A stretch of 52,318 nt of DNA from positions 1-52,318 of the forward strand of contig JAJQEO010000026.1 in the NCBI GenBank assembly GCA_021201665.1, written 5' to 3'. This DNA is from Lachnospiraceae bacterium. GTDB taxonomy: Bacteria; Bacillota; Clostridia; Lachnospirales; Lachnospiraceae. Made by a program: the position numbers and the translations under genes. Below are positions 43,147-52,286 of this stretch, one piece after another (the first letter of the stretch is position 1; each line of letters starts with the position of its first letter). The notes beneath the pieces are model-generated. The model ran no database searches. It was not told the DNA's origin and worked only from the letters and a program-made list of their open reading frames with translations.

Positions 43147-44191
43147 AGCATTTACAGATGGCGGAGAGGGGAAAGCTCCCATTCTTACTGCTGAACATAT
43201 TACAAAAAAGTTTCCTGCCTCAGGAGGACGCACCCTTCTCGCATGTGATGACGTCAATCTTTCCGTATATAAAGGACGGACATTGGGAATCGTCGGGGAG
43301 AGCGGCTGCGGGAAGTCCACATTTGTGAAGATGATCGTGCAGATGTTCCAGCCCACGGAGGGACAGATCCTCTTTGATGGAAAGGACATCACGAAGCTGA
43401 AGGGGGAAGAACTCCGGCAGAGCCGGAAAAAGATACAGATGGTATTTCAGGATCCGTCCGCCGCATTCAGCCCGAAGATGAAGGTGATTGATATTGTCAC
43501 AGAGCCTCTGATGAATTTTGGCCTGATAAAACGCTCCGAAAAAGCGGCAAGGGCAAAAGAACTGCTTAAGATGGTCGAGCTTCCGGAGGACTTTATTTAC
43601 CGGTACCCGCACAATATGAGCGGCGGACAGCGGCAGAGGATCGGCATCGCGCGCGCCCTGGCGCTCGAGCCGGAGATTATCGTATGCGACGAGGCGACCA
43701 GTGCGCTCGACGTTTCCGTGCAGGACCGCATCATCGAGCTGCTGGTCAGACTCCAGAAGGAAAAAGGCATCTCGCTGGTATTTATCTGCCATGACATGGC
43801 ACTCGTGCAGTCATTTGCACACGATGTGGCGGTCATGTATCTGGGGAATATTGTGGAGGTCCTTCCTGGAAACGAGGTAGGAAAGAACGCACAGCACCCA
43901 TATACACAGGCAATGCTGGGGGCGATATTTTCTACGAGGATGGATTTTGATAAAAAGATTGAGAGTATTGAGAGCGAAGCACCAAGCCCTGTGGAAGCGC
44001 CCCCTCGCTCCGCTCGGCGGCAAGTCGTGTCGCCGATGCAAATTCGCTTCGCGAACGGCGACACTGTGGATGTGCCGCCCGGATGTCCGTTCCAGAACCG
44101 CTGTGACAGATGCAGCGAGATCTGCAAAAGAGAAAAGCCGTCTCTGCGGAAAACAGGAGAGCGGCATCAGGTAGCCTGCCATCTTTTCTGA
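43136..44191 (+). CDS. Nickel/peptide ABC transporter ATPase (NikE/DppF-like) with repeat insertion
   Basis: The protein has 351 aa. Walker A GESGCGKST, signature MSGGQRQRIGIARAL, Walker B IIVCDEATSALD and switch HDMALV are intact. The C-terminal oligopeptide domain HPYTQAMLGAIF and GCPFQNRCDRC is present. Between PSPVEAPP and PPGCPF about 25 residues (including ARRQVVSPMQIRFANGD) come from a family E DNA repeat. The insertion is in a surface region where family members usually have a short linker, so activity is probably retained. Confidence 0.92.
   Translation: MSHEAFTDGGEGKAPILTAEHITKKFPASGGRTLLACDDVNLSVYKGRTLGIVGESGCGKSTFVKMIVQMFQPTEGQILFDGKDITKLKGEELRQSRKKIQMVFQDPSAAFSPKMKVIDIVTEPLMNFGLIKRSEKAARAKELLKMVELPEDFIYRYPHNMSGGQRQRIGIARALALEPEIIVCDEATSALDVSVQDRIIELLVRLQKEKGISLVFICHDMALVQSFAHDVAVMYLGNIVEVLPGNEVGKNAQHPYTQAMLGAIFSTRMDFDKKIESIESEAPSPVEAPPRSARRQVVSPMQIRFANGDTVDVPPGCPFQNRCDRCSEICKREKPSLRKTGERHQVACHLF
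43993..44065 (+). repeat. Family E repeat inside the nikE-like gene (long form)
   Basis: GGAAGCGCCCCCTCGCT at the left and TTCGCGAACGGCGACACT at the right match the nikB-like copy; between them lie about 39 bases that include CGGCGGCAAGTCGTGTCGCC. The frame here reads gaa gcg ccc cct, different from the frame in the nikB-like gene. Confidence 0.88.
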
Positions 44192-44215
44192 CAATGAGAC
44201 AGGAATGGGAGACAG

Positions 44216-45406
44216 ATGATGATGAAATTGTTCAAAAGTATTGTTTGTATTTCAATTTTAATGATGCTCTTTTCCGGCTGCGCCTCGGCAGATGAGCTAT
44301 GGAACGGGGGCATTACGATCGGCGTAGCTGTATATGATGCAGAGGATGAGGAGGCGCTGGAATTCCGTCAGTATCTGGAAAGCTACATCGGCGGTTCCTT
44401 TGAGGCGGAATTCCTTTATAATGTGGAAGCGATTGATTCCGCTGAAGATGAGATCGCTTTCATAGAGCAGCTGCATGAGCAGGGGGCGCAGGGAGTGATC
44501 TCTTTGCTTACCACCTATGTGGAAGAGGTGCTTCCCGTGTGTGAAGAGTATGGAATGTATTATATCTGCGGCTCCGGTACGATTAGTGATGAGGTATATG
44601 AGCGCGTGAAGGATCATCCGTATTTTCTGGGTACGATCGGCGCGTCCAATGAGGAAGAACAGCAGGCCGGCGAATGGCTTGCGGAAAGCATGGCTGCCCT
44701 GGATACAGAGAAAAATTTCCACTATCTGGTGGTGACCGGGGGCAGCGCGGCCGGAAATGAGATGCACCGGCTGCGAACGGAAGGCATCCTCTCAAAGCTT
44801 CAGGAAGTATATGGCCTGTCTTACGATATGTCCATAGAAGAGCTTGCCCAATGCGGGGAGCTGACAGAGATTGAGACTGGTTCTGATGTGCGGATCACAC
44901 TTTTGCCTGGCTACCTGTCCGAAGGGACGGAGGTCAGCGAAGCAGTGAGCGCCGGTGATTACGACGCTGTGCTTTCGTCTCTCACCATAGGCGACGCGGT
45001 AAACCAGATCTCAGAAATCGAGAGAGAGGAGGGACGCAATATCCGTATCGGTATGGTTGACTGTTTTACGGACGAAAATTCAGCGTATTTCAATGAGACA
45101 GATGCCAATGGCGATACAAAGCTGAACCTTCTCGTCGGGAAATACGGGGCGGTCATCGCGCCTGCTTTCGCTGCCATATACAATGCCTGCTCCGGCTACG
45201 CGGAGGAATTCCGGGATGACGGAAGCGCCTTTCGCCTGTACCAGAGCTACTGGTACGCACAGAGTACGGAGGAGTTCGACGAGCTGTACGCGCTTTCCAT
45301 CGGTATGTATGAGAATGTTTACAGTGCTGCGGATATGCTCCAGGTGCTGAAGGCATACAACCCGGAAGCGGATTTTCAGGTGTTTGCAGCCTTTACGCAA
45401 AAATAA
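44216..45406 (+). CDS. Lipoprotein resembling a type I periplasmic-binding protein, function unknown
   Basis: The protein has 396 aa. The signal peptide ends in a clear lipobox, LFSGCASA, so it is lipid-anchored outside the cell. The pattern GITIGVAVYDAEDEEALEFR, EQLHEQGAQGVISLLTT, YICGSGTISDEVYE and VVTGGSAAGNEMHRLRTEGI alternates strand and helix like a two-lobed sugar or small-molecule binding protein. There is no adjacent permease of the matching class, and the gene is 24 bases after the nikE-like stop, so it may be the last gene of the nik-like operon. The ligand is unknown; an accessory role in metal uptake is only a context-based guess. Confidence 0.68.
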   Translation: MMMKLFKSIVCISILMMLFSGCASADELWNGGITIGVAVYDAEDEEALEFRQYLESYIGGSFEAEFLYNVEAIDSAEDEIAFIEQLHEQGAQGVISLLTTYVEEVLPVCEEYGMYYICGSGTISDEVYERVKDHPYFLGTIGASNEEEQQAGEWLAESMAALDTEKNFHYLVVTGGSAAGNEMHRLRTEGILSKLQEVYGLSYDMSIEELAQCGELTEIETGSDVRITLLPGYLSEGTEVSEAVSAGDYDAVLSSLTIGDAVNQISEIEREEGRNIRIGMVDCFTDENSAYFNETDANGDTKLNLLVGKYGAVIAPAFAAIYNACSGYAEEFRDDGSAFRLYQSYWYAQSTEEFDELYALSIGMYENVYSAADMLQVLKAYNPEADFQVFAAFTQK

Positions 45407-45541
45407 GGCGTTTTAATATTGTTGCAAAATCCGGAACGCAAAATAAGACGTAAAACTGCATTTTCATCCCCTGGGGAGGCTTATCAGAGATATTGTCATC
45501 TGCTAAAATGATATCAGCACAACATAGTAAATAACGAAAGT

Positions 45542-45566
45542 CAGGCTGCGCGGCAGGCGCAGCCTG
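45542..45566 (+). repeat. Hairpin downstream of the transporter operon
   Basis: CAGGCTGCGC and GCGCAGCCTG form a perfect 10-bp stem around GGCAG. No T run follows directly, so it is not a standard terminator. Confidence 0.7.
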
Positions 45567-45720
45567 TCCGATACTCGCACAGCGGGTACGGATTTACAAT
45601 ACGCAAAGATGTTTTAAAATGAAATGATTTGATGGATTGGTGGAATGAAAAACAGGAAGGAGGCAGGAACTCTGATCATACTGTAATCAGGGAACACTTT
45701 TTGCAGATGACAGTAATAAA

Positions 45721-45760
45721 ATCCTGTGCGGAACGGTTTAAGTCCCACAGGATTTTTTTT
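45721..45760 (+). terminator. Intrinsic terminator in the convergent intergenic region
   Basis: ATCCTGTG (45721-45728) pairs with CACAGGAT (45746-45753), followed by a run of eight T. It would stop transcription from the nik-like operon. The gap 45407-46174 has no supported gene; it holds this terminator, other hairpins and a family A copy. A further dyad AACTGAA/TTCAGTT with CCTGC/GCAGG inside lies at 45963-46010. Confidence 0.85.
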
Positions 45761-45810
45761 AAGTATGGCGCTCCTCGCATTTCCAGGACCAGGGAGATGC
45801 CCGCCCCTGC

Positions 45811-45858
45811 GCATAAAAATATCCCGGCAGAGGCGAATCGACCGGGATATTTTTATGC
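45811..45858. terminator. Second strong terminator-like hairpin (bidirectional)
   Basis: GCATAAAAATATCCCGG (45811-45827) pairs perfectly over 17 bases with CCGGGATATTTTTATGC (45842-45858). The stem carries A/T runs that could serve either strand. A family A element begins five bases later. Confidence 0.8.
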
Positions 45859-45862
45859 ACAC

Positions 45863-45939
45863 GGCCGCGTAAGGAATTATTCCGGCTAAAGCCGGACGCG
45901 GCCGGCGCAGCGGATAGGGTGAGAAGACTCCCCTATCCG
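45863..45939 (+). repeat. Family A palindromic element, copy 3
   Basis: Outer stem GGCCGCGT (45863-45870) with ACGCGGCC (45896-45903), apical hairpin CCGGCT/AGCCGG, linker GGCGCAG, second hairpin CGGATAGGG (45911-45919) with CCCTATCCG (45931-45939). The order of parts and the AAGGAATTATT segment match copies at 479 and 31544. Confidence 0.8.
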
Positions 45940-46112
45940 ATGGGGGAATTTAAGTGACTTTAAACTGAAACCTGCATTTTTTTGGAGGTAGGCAGGTATC
46001 TCCTTCAGTTATCGGCATTATATTACAGAAAAAGAACGTACACAAGCCGGGGCGGGGGTTATTTTTATAAAAAAAGTTTGTCTTGAAAATAAGCCGTTTT
46101 TTTTAGTCTTCA

Positions 46113-46150
46113 GCAAAAAAAATATCCCCATCCGGGGGTCCGGGTGGGGA
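46113..46150 (-). terminator. Terminator of the urease operon
   Basis: On the minus strand a CCCC/GGGG stem with internal CCGG pairing (46126-46149 on the plus strand) is followed by ATATTTTTTTT (46115-46125 read in reverse). It lies 25 bases beyond the ureD stop. Confidence 0.82.
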
Positions 46151-46174
46151 GACGGGCCTGTCCATGCCATGTGA

Positions 46175-46962
46175 CTACAGCGCAAGAATCCGGCTGATCC
46201 GGCCAGTCAGCTGCTGTCCGCTTCTGCCAAGAATCCGTACTGCGATATGCCCGGCTGCTGTACGTGTGACACCGCCCTCCAGTCCTTCAGTTTCATCCAT
46301 CATGGAGCGCACCTCGCGAACCCAGTCGTCGCTTTTTTCCACGTTGCAAATCAGCAGATTCGCCAGATGTGTGTATCCCTCATACATACCGAAGCCCCGC
46401 ATGTCTGCCAGAAACGGATCATAACGAGTGTTATCGCGATATACCAGCTTTTCATTTTGAAAAATTGTAATCAGGTTCTGGTACCTGCTGTAACGAAATT
46501 CCTCTCCGTGCGCGACTCTTCCGCAGGATAGAATCTCACTGAAGATAAAGCGGGAGGAATCATTGGACAGGCTTACTTCCAGCATATTCCGGAAATCCGA
46601 TCCGGCAAATGGGATCGTAGGGAGCGGAGTATAATAGAGGCAGCCGCCGGGTTCCACGGTAATATGTGTCCGGCGCTCCGCCCAGCCATCCTCCATTTTA
46701 TGAATCTTTTCATAGGCCTGGGAAGTGAATTCCAGATTCGCATTTTCCCTGACAAGGAGATTCCACTCCTGACGGTCTCCGGCCATGATGCCGGCGGACG
46801 CGGTGAGAAGCATGACAGTCATGAAATCCTTCTTTTCATAGAATGGCCGCATGATTTTGAAGGGAGCGGTAAAAGAAAGATCTTCGATGACCGTCCTGCC
46901 GTCTTTTACACCTGCTATCAGGTGCAGCTTCGACAGCTTTCCAAATTTATTTTCCATATTCT

Positions 46963-46972
<10 letters not shown>
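46175..46972 (-). CDS. ureD: Urease accessory protein UreD (UreH)
   Basis: UreD (265 aa) is a scaffold binding apo-urease and the UreF-UreG complex during nickel insertion. Family features: [20 protein letters not shown] with [39 protein letters not shown] and [15 protein letters not shown]. It is the last gene of the operon; its start overlaps the ureG stop by 10 bases. An alternative ATG five codons later is possible. Confidence 0.93.
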
Positions 46973-47574
<602 letters not shown>

Positions 47575-47607
47575 AACATTCCTCACTTTTTTATCATGAA
47601 ATATTTC

Positions 47608-47698
47608 GGTTCGGGCGTCAAAAGGTCATGAGACCCGGATTGCTTTGCGTTTGATATCTTTCCTTCGGCCGGTGTTTGACGGCGCATCACCGGCACAC
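47608..47698 (+). repeat. Family C element, diverged copy within the urease operon
   Basis: TTCGGGCGTCAAAAGGTCATGA, then CCGGATTGCTTTGCG and CTTCGGCCGGTGTTTGACGG, follow the same order as the full copy at 28184 (ACAAAAGGACATGATAC, CGGATTGCTCCGTG, GCTCCGGTCGGTGCTAAACG). It occupies the gap between the ureF stop and ureG start. It is transcribed on the opposite strand as part of the ure mRNA. Confidence 0.65.
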
Positions 47699-47708
47699 AG
47701 CAGCTTAA

Positions 47709-48410
47709 TCAGGACATATAAATCCTGGAATAAAGGCCTTCGTGCTGCATACTGCGGATGTCAAAGCCCGGCGCGGACAGACAAAGGTCTTCCTCCGTCA
47801 GGCCGCCCAGACATTCCAGAATTTCCTGAAAGACCTCCTGGCACCGGCAGAGCAGCTTCTGCCCGCATGTCTGGCTCAATGGGATGGTCTTGACACAATT
47901 AGTCACCATCGAGGAGGCCTGCGCGTAAAGATAGTGTTCCATGGCGTCCTCCAGCGGGATTCCTGCTGCAGCGCAAAACACTCCGTAGACAACGGAATGG
48001 CTCATCCAGGATCCCTTACGGTTCGCGCAGTATTGGGTAAAAATATCTGAGGCAAAAGAAATTTCCATATTGCTGACAGTTTTTACGAAACGGGATCCCA
48101 GCTTATGTCCCGCCTCCCTGGTTTCCCGGGGAATCCGGCTGGCATCGAGCAGCTCTTCCAGATGATCGAGTTTCTTTAAATTGCCCCGGGCGGCATACTC
48201 AAATGCAAGCCGCCCGGAGAGAAATTCATTGTAGCAAAAACCATACCGGAGCCTTCGGTACAGGAAATCCCAGGCATCCTCCTCCGTTGAAACCAGATTT
48301 TTCTGGATATAAGTTTCCAGGCCGTAGGAATGGGAGTACGCTCCAATCGGAAACAGCGCGTCATTGACCTGAAGCAGTAAAAAATGTTTATTGCGTTCCT
48401 CTGCGTTCAT
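47709..48410 (-). CDS. ureF: Urease accessory protein UreF
   Basis: UreF (233 aa from ATG 48410) is an all-helical regulator of the UreG GTPase in the activation complex. Markers: LQVNDALFPIGAYSHSYGLE near the N-terminus, a NEFLSGRLAFEYAAR region and SMVTNCVKTIPLSQTCGQKL near the C-terminus. The start at 48410 is chosen because GGAGA lies seven bases upstream and homology begins there; longer in-frame starts exist at 48461 (ATG) and 48494 (TTG, overlapping the ureE stop). Confidence 0.92.
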   Translation of the reverse strand: MNAEERNKHFLLLQVNDALFPIGAYSHSYGLETYIQKNLVSTEEDAWDFLYRRLRYGFCYNEFLSGRLAFEYAARGNLKKLDHLEELLDASRIPRETREAGHKLGSRFVKTVSNMEISFASDIFTQYCANRKGSWMSHSVVYGVFCAAAGIPLEDAMEHYLYAQASSMVTNCVKTIPLSQTCGQKLLCRCQEVFQEILECLGGLTEEDLCLSAPGFDIRSMQHEGLYSRIYMS

Positions 48411-48490
48411 AGACATTCTCCATTCACAGGCATTTACTATTTGCGGATCTTCTCTGTTCATGGGGCTTTTCCGTTTACAGACCTTTTTCG

Positions 48491-48970
48491 TCAATGGTGA
48501 TGATTGTTTATGGAAGAGGAGAGAGCCTGTCTGAAATCAAATTTTTTCATCACCTTTTCGGCGGTGACACCGTGAATTCCATTGATTTTCTCCAGCAGCG
48601 GCTCATGATAGGGCGTGTAAAACGTAAAATCGTCTTCACCCCGGAACATGGACGTATGGGTGTTGCCCACTTCGTAGCACAGTTTCGCTATCTGCCGCGG
48701 GTGATCCTGCCGCACACATGCCCGGATGGCCTCACATGCCGGAATATTCACCGCGATCACTTTTTCCGCATCCGCATAGAGCACATCGTCCTGATTAAGA
48801 CCAGTACTCAGGATCTCATTTCCCATCCGAATGCCGACATCCTCACCCTCTGCGGATGTTTTTCTGTGCAGCCGGGAGAAAGCCTCATGCCACTCAATAT
48901 CCACATAATCTACACGGAGTCCGCCAAATGCCGGATCGGAGAGAGTGCCCAGTATTTTCTCACATAACAT
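48491..48970 (-). CDS. ureE: Urease accessory nickel chaperone UreE
   Basis: UreE (159 aa) binds nickel and hands it to UreG. The N-terminal peptide-binding part (VDIEWHEAFSRLHRKTSAEG) and the metal-binding part with IAKLCYEVGNTHTSMFRGED are visible. The C-terminus ends NNHHH, a short histidine tail that could bind nickel, shorter than the His-rich tails of some species. The start follows GAGGAGAAAAGAA. Confidence 0.93.
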   Translation of the reverse strand: MLCEKILGTLSDPAFGGLRVDYVDIEWHEAFSRLHRKTSAEGEDVGIRMGNEILSTGLNQDDVLYADAEKVIAVNIPACEAIRACVRQDHPRQIAKLCYEVGNTHTSMFRGEDDFTFYTPYHEPLLEKINGIHGVTAEKVMKKFDFRQALSSSINNHHH

Positions 48971-49036
48971 TTCTTTTCTCCTCGTATAATAAGTTCAGAA
49001 TATATAGCTTTGAAAGCGGCGGGCGCTTACAGAACT

Positions 49037-49546
49037 TTACCACACACCAAGCATCAGCATGACGCCCGGAATCCAGGCAGTGATCACACCTTCCAGAATC
49101 TGGAGTGCAGGCACATACTTTGCCAGCTTTTTCATCCCCAGAATGTCAGTGAAAAAGGAGGATCCCCACAGGATCGCCCAGAGCCACCAGATGGCTGCCC
49201 ATCTCCAGTCCGGGTCAATGCCCAGCGAGGCACTGCCCGTGACGCCTTCGATGATCCCAAACACGATGGCATTGACCGCCACAAAGGTGGAGAACCAGGC
49301 GAACGGAGTCCCGTCCACGTCGAAGATATCCATGATCGCTACAAAGAGATAGGTAAAGCAGAACAGCAGGCCGGTCCCTGCAGCGTAATAATTCCCCTGC
49401 ACCAGATTGGTAAAATTGATAAACAGCGATAAGGTTCCGGTAAAAATATTCATCACAGCGGCGGCTTTTTTATCCACATTAGCAAGAGAGCAGACTCCGT
49501 TGTTGATCAGAACAATACCGACAAATAATAAACAAACGCCTAACAT
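49037..49546 (-). CDS. ureI: Urea channel, AmiS/UreI family
   Basis: The protein (169 aa) is an inner-membrane channel with about six helices that passes urea into the cell. Family features: LGVCLLFVGIVLINNGVCSL, NYYAAGTGLLFCFTYLFVA, FAWFSTFVAVNAIVFGII and WAAIWWLWAILWGSSFF. Its place between ureC and ureE supports the function. Whether it is proton-gated as in Helicobacter cannot be judged; the long acidic/His periplasmic loops of HpUreI are not obvious here. The start has AGGAGGGAATACAT upstream. Confidence 0.92.
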   Translation of the reverse strand: MLGVCLLFVGIVLINNGVCSLANVDKKAAAVMNIFTGTLSLFINFTNLVQGNYYAAGTGLLFCFTYLFVAIMDIFDVDGTPFAWFSTFVAVNAIVFGIIEGVTGSASLGIDPDWRWAAIWWLWAILWGSSFFTDILGMKKLAKYVPALQILEGVITAWIPGVMLMLGVW

Positions 49547-49568
49547 ATGTATTCCCTCCTGTAGCAGA

Positions 49569-51290
49569 TCAGAATAAGCTGTACAACTGTGTCAGTGGCA
49601 GTGTCTGCGCGGGCTTTGATTCGAGCTTCACACCGTCTGCGCGGACCTCATATGTTTCCGGGTCTACCGTGATTTCAGGCGTCGCGTCGTTGTACTTCAT
49701 GTCCTTTTTCCCGATGTTTCTGCAGTTCCTGACCGGCACCACTGTCTTCTGAAGGCCGTATTGCTCCTTTACGTGATTATCCATTGCCGCCTGGGACACA
49801 AAGGTCAGACAGCTCTCGTATTTAGCTGCCCCGTGAGCCGCGAACATTGGCTGGTAAAGCACCGGCTGTGTAGTCGGAATAGATGCGTTCGCGTCGCCCA
49901 TTTTGGATGCGATGATCATACCGCCTTTGATGATCATGTCTGGCTTCGTGGCGAAGAAAGCGGGATTCCAGAGTACCAGATCCGCGAATTTGCCAACCTC
50001 AACGGAACCGACGTAGTCCGCGATGCCGCAGGTGATGGCAGGGTTGATTGTATATTTGGCCACATAGCGTTTTGCCCGGAAGTTATCGTTGCCATTTTCC
50101 TTATCTACCCCCAGCGGACCGCGTTCTTCCTTCATTTTGTGGGCGGTCTGCCATGTCCTGGTGATGACCTCCGCCGGACGTCCCATGGCCTGAGAGTCGG
50201 AACTCATCATGGAGAAAACACCCATATCGTGCAGCACATCCTCCGCCGCGATGGTCTCCGGACGGATACGGGAATCTGCAAAGGCCACATCCTCCGGGAT
50301 GTTTTTATCCAGATGGTGGCAGACCATCAGCATGTCCAGGTGTTCATCCAGCGTATTGACCGTGAAAGGCATGGTCGGATTCGTAGAGGAGGGCAGCACA
50401 TTTTTCGCGCCTGCTGCACGGATGATGTCCGGCGCATGCCCGCCGCCCGCGCCCTCGGTGTGGAACGTATGGATCGTGCGGCCGCCGATGGCATTCAGGG
50501 TATCCTCCACACAGCCCGCTTCGTTCAGTGTATCCGTATGAATCGCTACCGGAATGTCATATTCATCGGCTACATTCAGGCAATGATTGATCGCGGCCGG
50601 AGTGGAGCCGAAGTCCTCGTGTATTTTCATTCCCATGGCGCCTGCTTTTACCTGTTCAATGATAGGCTTCTCATCAGAGCAGTTTCCTTTTCCGTAGAAA
50701 CCCAGGTTCATCGGATATTCTTCGGCTGCCTTTAACATCATCCTCAGATTCCAGGGACCAGGCGTGCAGGTGGTGGCGTTTGTGCCGTCCGCCGGCCCTG
50801 TGCCGCCTCCGATCATTGTCGTGATACCGGAATACAGGGAAGTCGGAACCTGCTGCGGGCAGATAAAATGAATATGGCTGTCAATACCGCCGGCGGTTAC
50901 AATCAGCCCCTCACCGGCCAGAGCTTCCGTAGAAGCGCCAATCGTCATGCCGGGGGTCACGCCGTCCATGACATTGGGATTGCCTGCCTTGCCGATGCCG
51001 GCGATCTTTCCGTCCTTGATGCCAATATCCGCCTTGATGATGCCGGTATAATCCAGAATCAGGCAGTTGGTAATCACCAGATCCAGATCTCCGTCCTTGC
51101 TGCAGGTCTTTACGGACTGCCCCATGCCGTCGCGGATCGTCTTTCCGCCGCCGAACTTGGACTCGTCCCCATACGTAGTGTAGTCCTTTTCTACTTCTAT
51201 GATCAGATTGGTGTCAGCCAGACGTACCTTGTCCCCAACTGTAGGGCCGTACATCATTGCATATTTTTCACCGGAAATTTTGTAGCTCAT
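49569..51290 (-). CDS. ureC: Urease subunit alpha
   Basis: UreC (573 aa) is the catalytic subunit, hydrolysing urea to ammonia and carbamate at a binuclear nickel centre. The ligands are all visible: [14 protein letters not shown], the lysine that becomes carbamylated in [35 protein letters not shown], the mobile-flap segment [20 protein letters not shown] with its Cys and His, and [10 protein letters not shown]. Length is as expected. The start follows AAGGAGGAGACAGA. Confidence 0.98.
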   Translation of the reverse strand: MSYKISGEKYAMMYGPTVGDKVRLADTNLIIEVEKDYTTYGDESKFGGGKTIRDGMGQSVKTCSKDGDLDLVITNCLILDYTGIIKADIGIKDGKIAGIGKAGNPNVMDGVTPGMTIGASTEALAGEGLIVTAGGIDSHIHFICPQQVPTSLYSGITTMIGGGTGPADGTNATTCTPGPWNLRMMLKAAEEYPMNLGFYGKGNCSDEKPIIEQVKAGAMGMKIHEDFGSTPAAINHCLNVADEYDIPVAIHTDTLNEAGCVEDTLNAIGGRTIHTFHTEGAGGGHAPDIIRAAGAKNVLPSSTNPTMPFTVNTLDEHLDMLMVCHHLDKNIPEDVAFADSRIRPETIAAEDVLHDMGVFSMMSSDSQAMGRPAEVITRTWQTAHKMKEERGPLGVDKENGNDNFRAKRYVAKYTINPAITCGIADYVGSVEVGKFADLVLWNPAFFATKPDMIIKGGMIIASKMGDANASIPTTQPVLYQPMFAAHGAAKYESCLTFVSQAAMDNHVKEQYGLQKTVVPVRNCRNIGKKDMKYNDATPEITVDPETYEVRADGVKLESKPAQTLPLTQLYSLF

Positions 51291-51302
51291 TCTGTCTCCT
51301 CC

Positions 51303-51662
51303 TTAAATAAACCCTTTTAAAGCAGCTGTCTGCAGTGCCGTTGCTTTTGTTGCTTCTACAGCCTGCGCGCAGGTCAGGTCATTCAGACCATAGATGCGCA
51401 TCGCGCCGCCCATCTGTGTCAGTACAACTTCTTTCTCTTCACCCGGTTCAAACCTTACAGATGTGCCGGAAGGAATATCCAGATGATATCCGTAAGCAGC
51501 CGCCCGGTCAAAAGAAAGCTGGCGGTTTACCTCAAAAAAGTGAAAATGAGATCCCACCTGCACCGGACGGTCTCCGGTGTGCTTTACTGTAACAGTTACC
51601 GTAGGCTTTCCCTCATTCAAAATGATCTCTCTGTCCTTCGGAATGATAGCTCCAATCTTCAT
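51303..51662 (-). CDS. ureB: Urease subunit beta
   Basis: UreB (119 aa) is a structural subunit of the (alpha-beta-gamma) trimer. It starts [19 protein letters not shown] and has [40 protein letters not shown] and [11 protein letters not shown], all typical. The start at 51662 has GGAAGGAGCG upstream at good spacing; a TTG two codons before is too close to that site. It is separate from ureA, unlike the fused Helicobacter gene. Confidence 0.96.
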   Translation of the reverse strand: MKIGAIIPKDREIILNEGKPTVTVTVKHTGDRPVQVGSHFHFFEVNRQLSFDRAAAYGYHLDIPSGTSVRFEPGEEKEVVLTQMGGAMRIYGLNDLTCAQAVEATKATALQTAALKGFI

Positions 51663-51678
51663 TTCCAATCGCTCCTTC

Positions 51679-51981
51679 CTATTGAATCGGATTATGTACA
51701 GTTACCAGCTTGGTGCCATCAGGGAATGTCGCTTCCACCTGAACCTCATGTACCATATCAGCCACGCCGTCCATGACATCATCCTTAGTGAGGATCTTTG
51801 TGCCGATCGTCATAAGCTCCACCACGCTCTTTCCATCTCTGGCGTATTCCAGCAGCTCCGAACTGATGTAAGCGACCGCCTCCACATAATTCAGCTTCAA
51901 TCCTCTTCCCATCCTTTGTTTTGCCAATTCTCCCGCCATGTGAAGCATCAGCTTTTCCTGTTCCTTGGGATTCAAACGCAT
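51679..51981 (-). CDS. ureA: Urease subunit gamma
   Basis: UreA (100 aa) is the smallest structural subunit. The sequence [40 protein letters not shown] and [20 protein letters not shown] is nearly canonical. The start at 51981 follows GGAAGGAAGGATTTATT and gives the usual 100-residue length; longer upstream frames read into the leader. It is the first gene of the operon. Confidence 0.97.
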   Translation of the reverse strand: MRLNPKEQEKLMLHMAGELAKQRMGRGLKLNYVEAVAYISSELLEYARDGKSVVELMTIGTKILTKDDVMDGVADMVHEVQVEATFPDGTKLVTVHNPIQ

Positions 51982-52069
51982 AATAAATCCTTCCTTCCTT
52001 TGATGACGATAACGAATGTAAACAGGTGAGAATTCATTTTGTAATAATAGAAAAAAATTTCCTGCAAAC

Positions 52070-52105
52070 AAAAAAAGGAGCCTATTTTCAGAAATAGACT
52101 CCTTT
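52070..52105 (-). terminator. Terminator-like hairpin in the urease leader
   Basis: On the minus strand AAAGGAGTCTATTT pairs with AAATAGGCTCCTTT (one G-U pair) around CTGA, followed by TTTT. It lies about 40 bases after the urease transcription start and 90 bases before ureA, so it would attenuate the operon. Confidence 0.85.
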
Positions 52106-52153
52106 GCCATTCTCACTGTAAGCAAATCCCCTGTGGGGGGATCGACTTGTCGT

Positions 52154-52182
52154 ATTATAGTTTATTGAAAAGCAGCTGTCAA
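52154..52182 (-). promoter_or_regulatory. Perfect-consensus sigma-A promoter of the urease operon
   Basis: On the minus strand TTGACA (52177-52182) and TATAAT (52154-52159) are separated by exactly 17 bases. The leader then has a hairpin ATCCCC/GGGGAT (about 52126-52142) before the attenuator hairpin. Confidence 0.92.
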
Positions 52183-52235
52183 GATTAATTTTTTAAGACG
52201 AAAGAAAATCGAGTTACTATTCACAGCCGTTTTTT

Positions 52236-52286
52236 AAAGCACGCCAAGTAGCCAGAGTTTTTGCTCTGGTAAATGGCGTGCTTTTT
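52236..52286. terminator. Compound hairpin at the right end of the window
   Basis: AAAGCACGCCA (52236-52246) pairs with TGGCGTGCTTT (52274-52284), enclosing a second hairpin CCAGAG/CTCTGG (52252-52269), with T runs on both sides (upstream TTTTTT, downstream TTT). It may end transcription on either strand and separates the urease promoter from whatever lies beyond the window. Confidence 0.7.

Noticed and set aside
45629..45889. 86-codon frame in the convergent intergenic region
   Set aside because: It runs through two terminators and into a family A element, and has no recognisable domain.
48411..48494. Longer UreF starting at TTG 48494
   Set aside because: The extra 28 residues show no UreF similarity, and the ribosome binding site before ATG 48410 is better placed.
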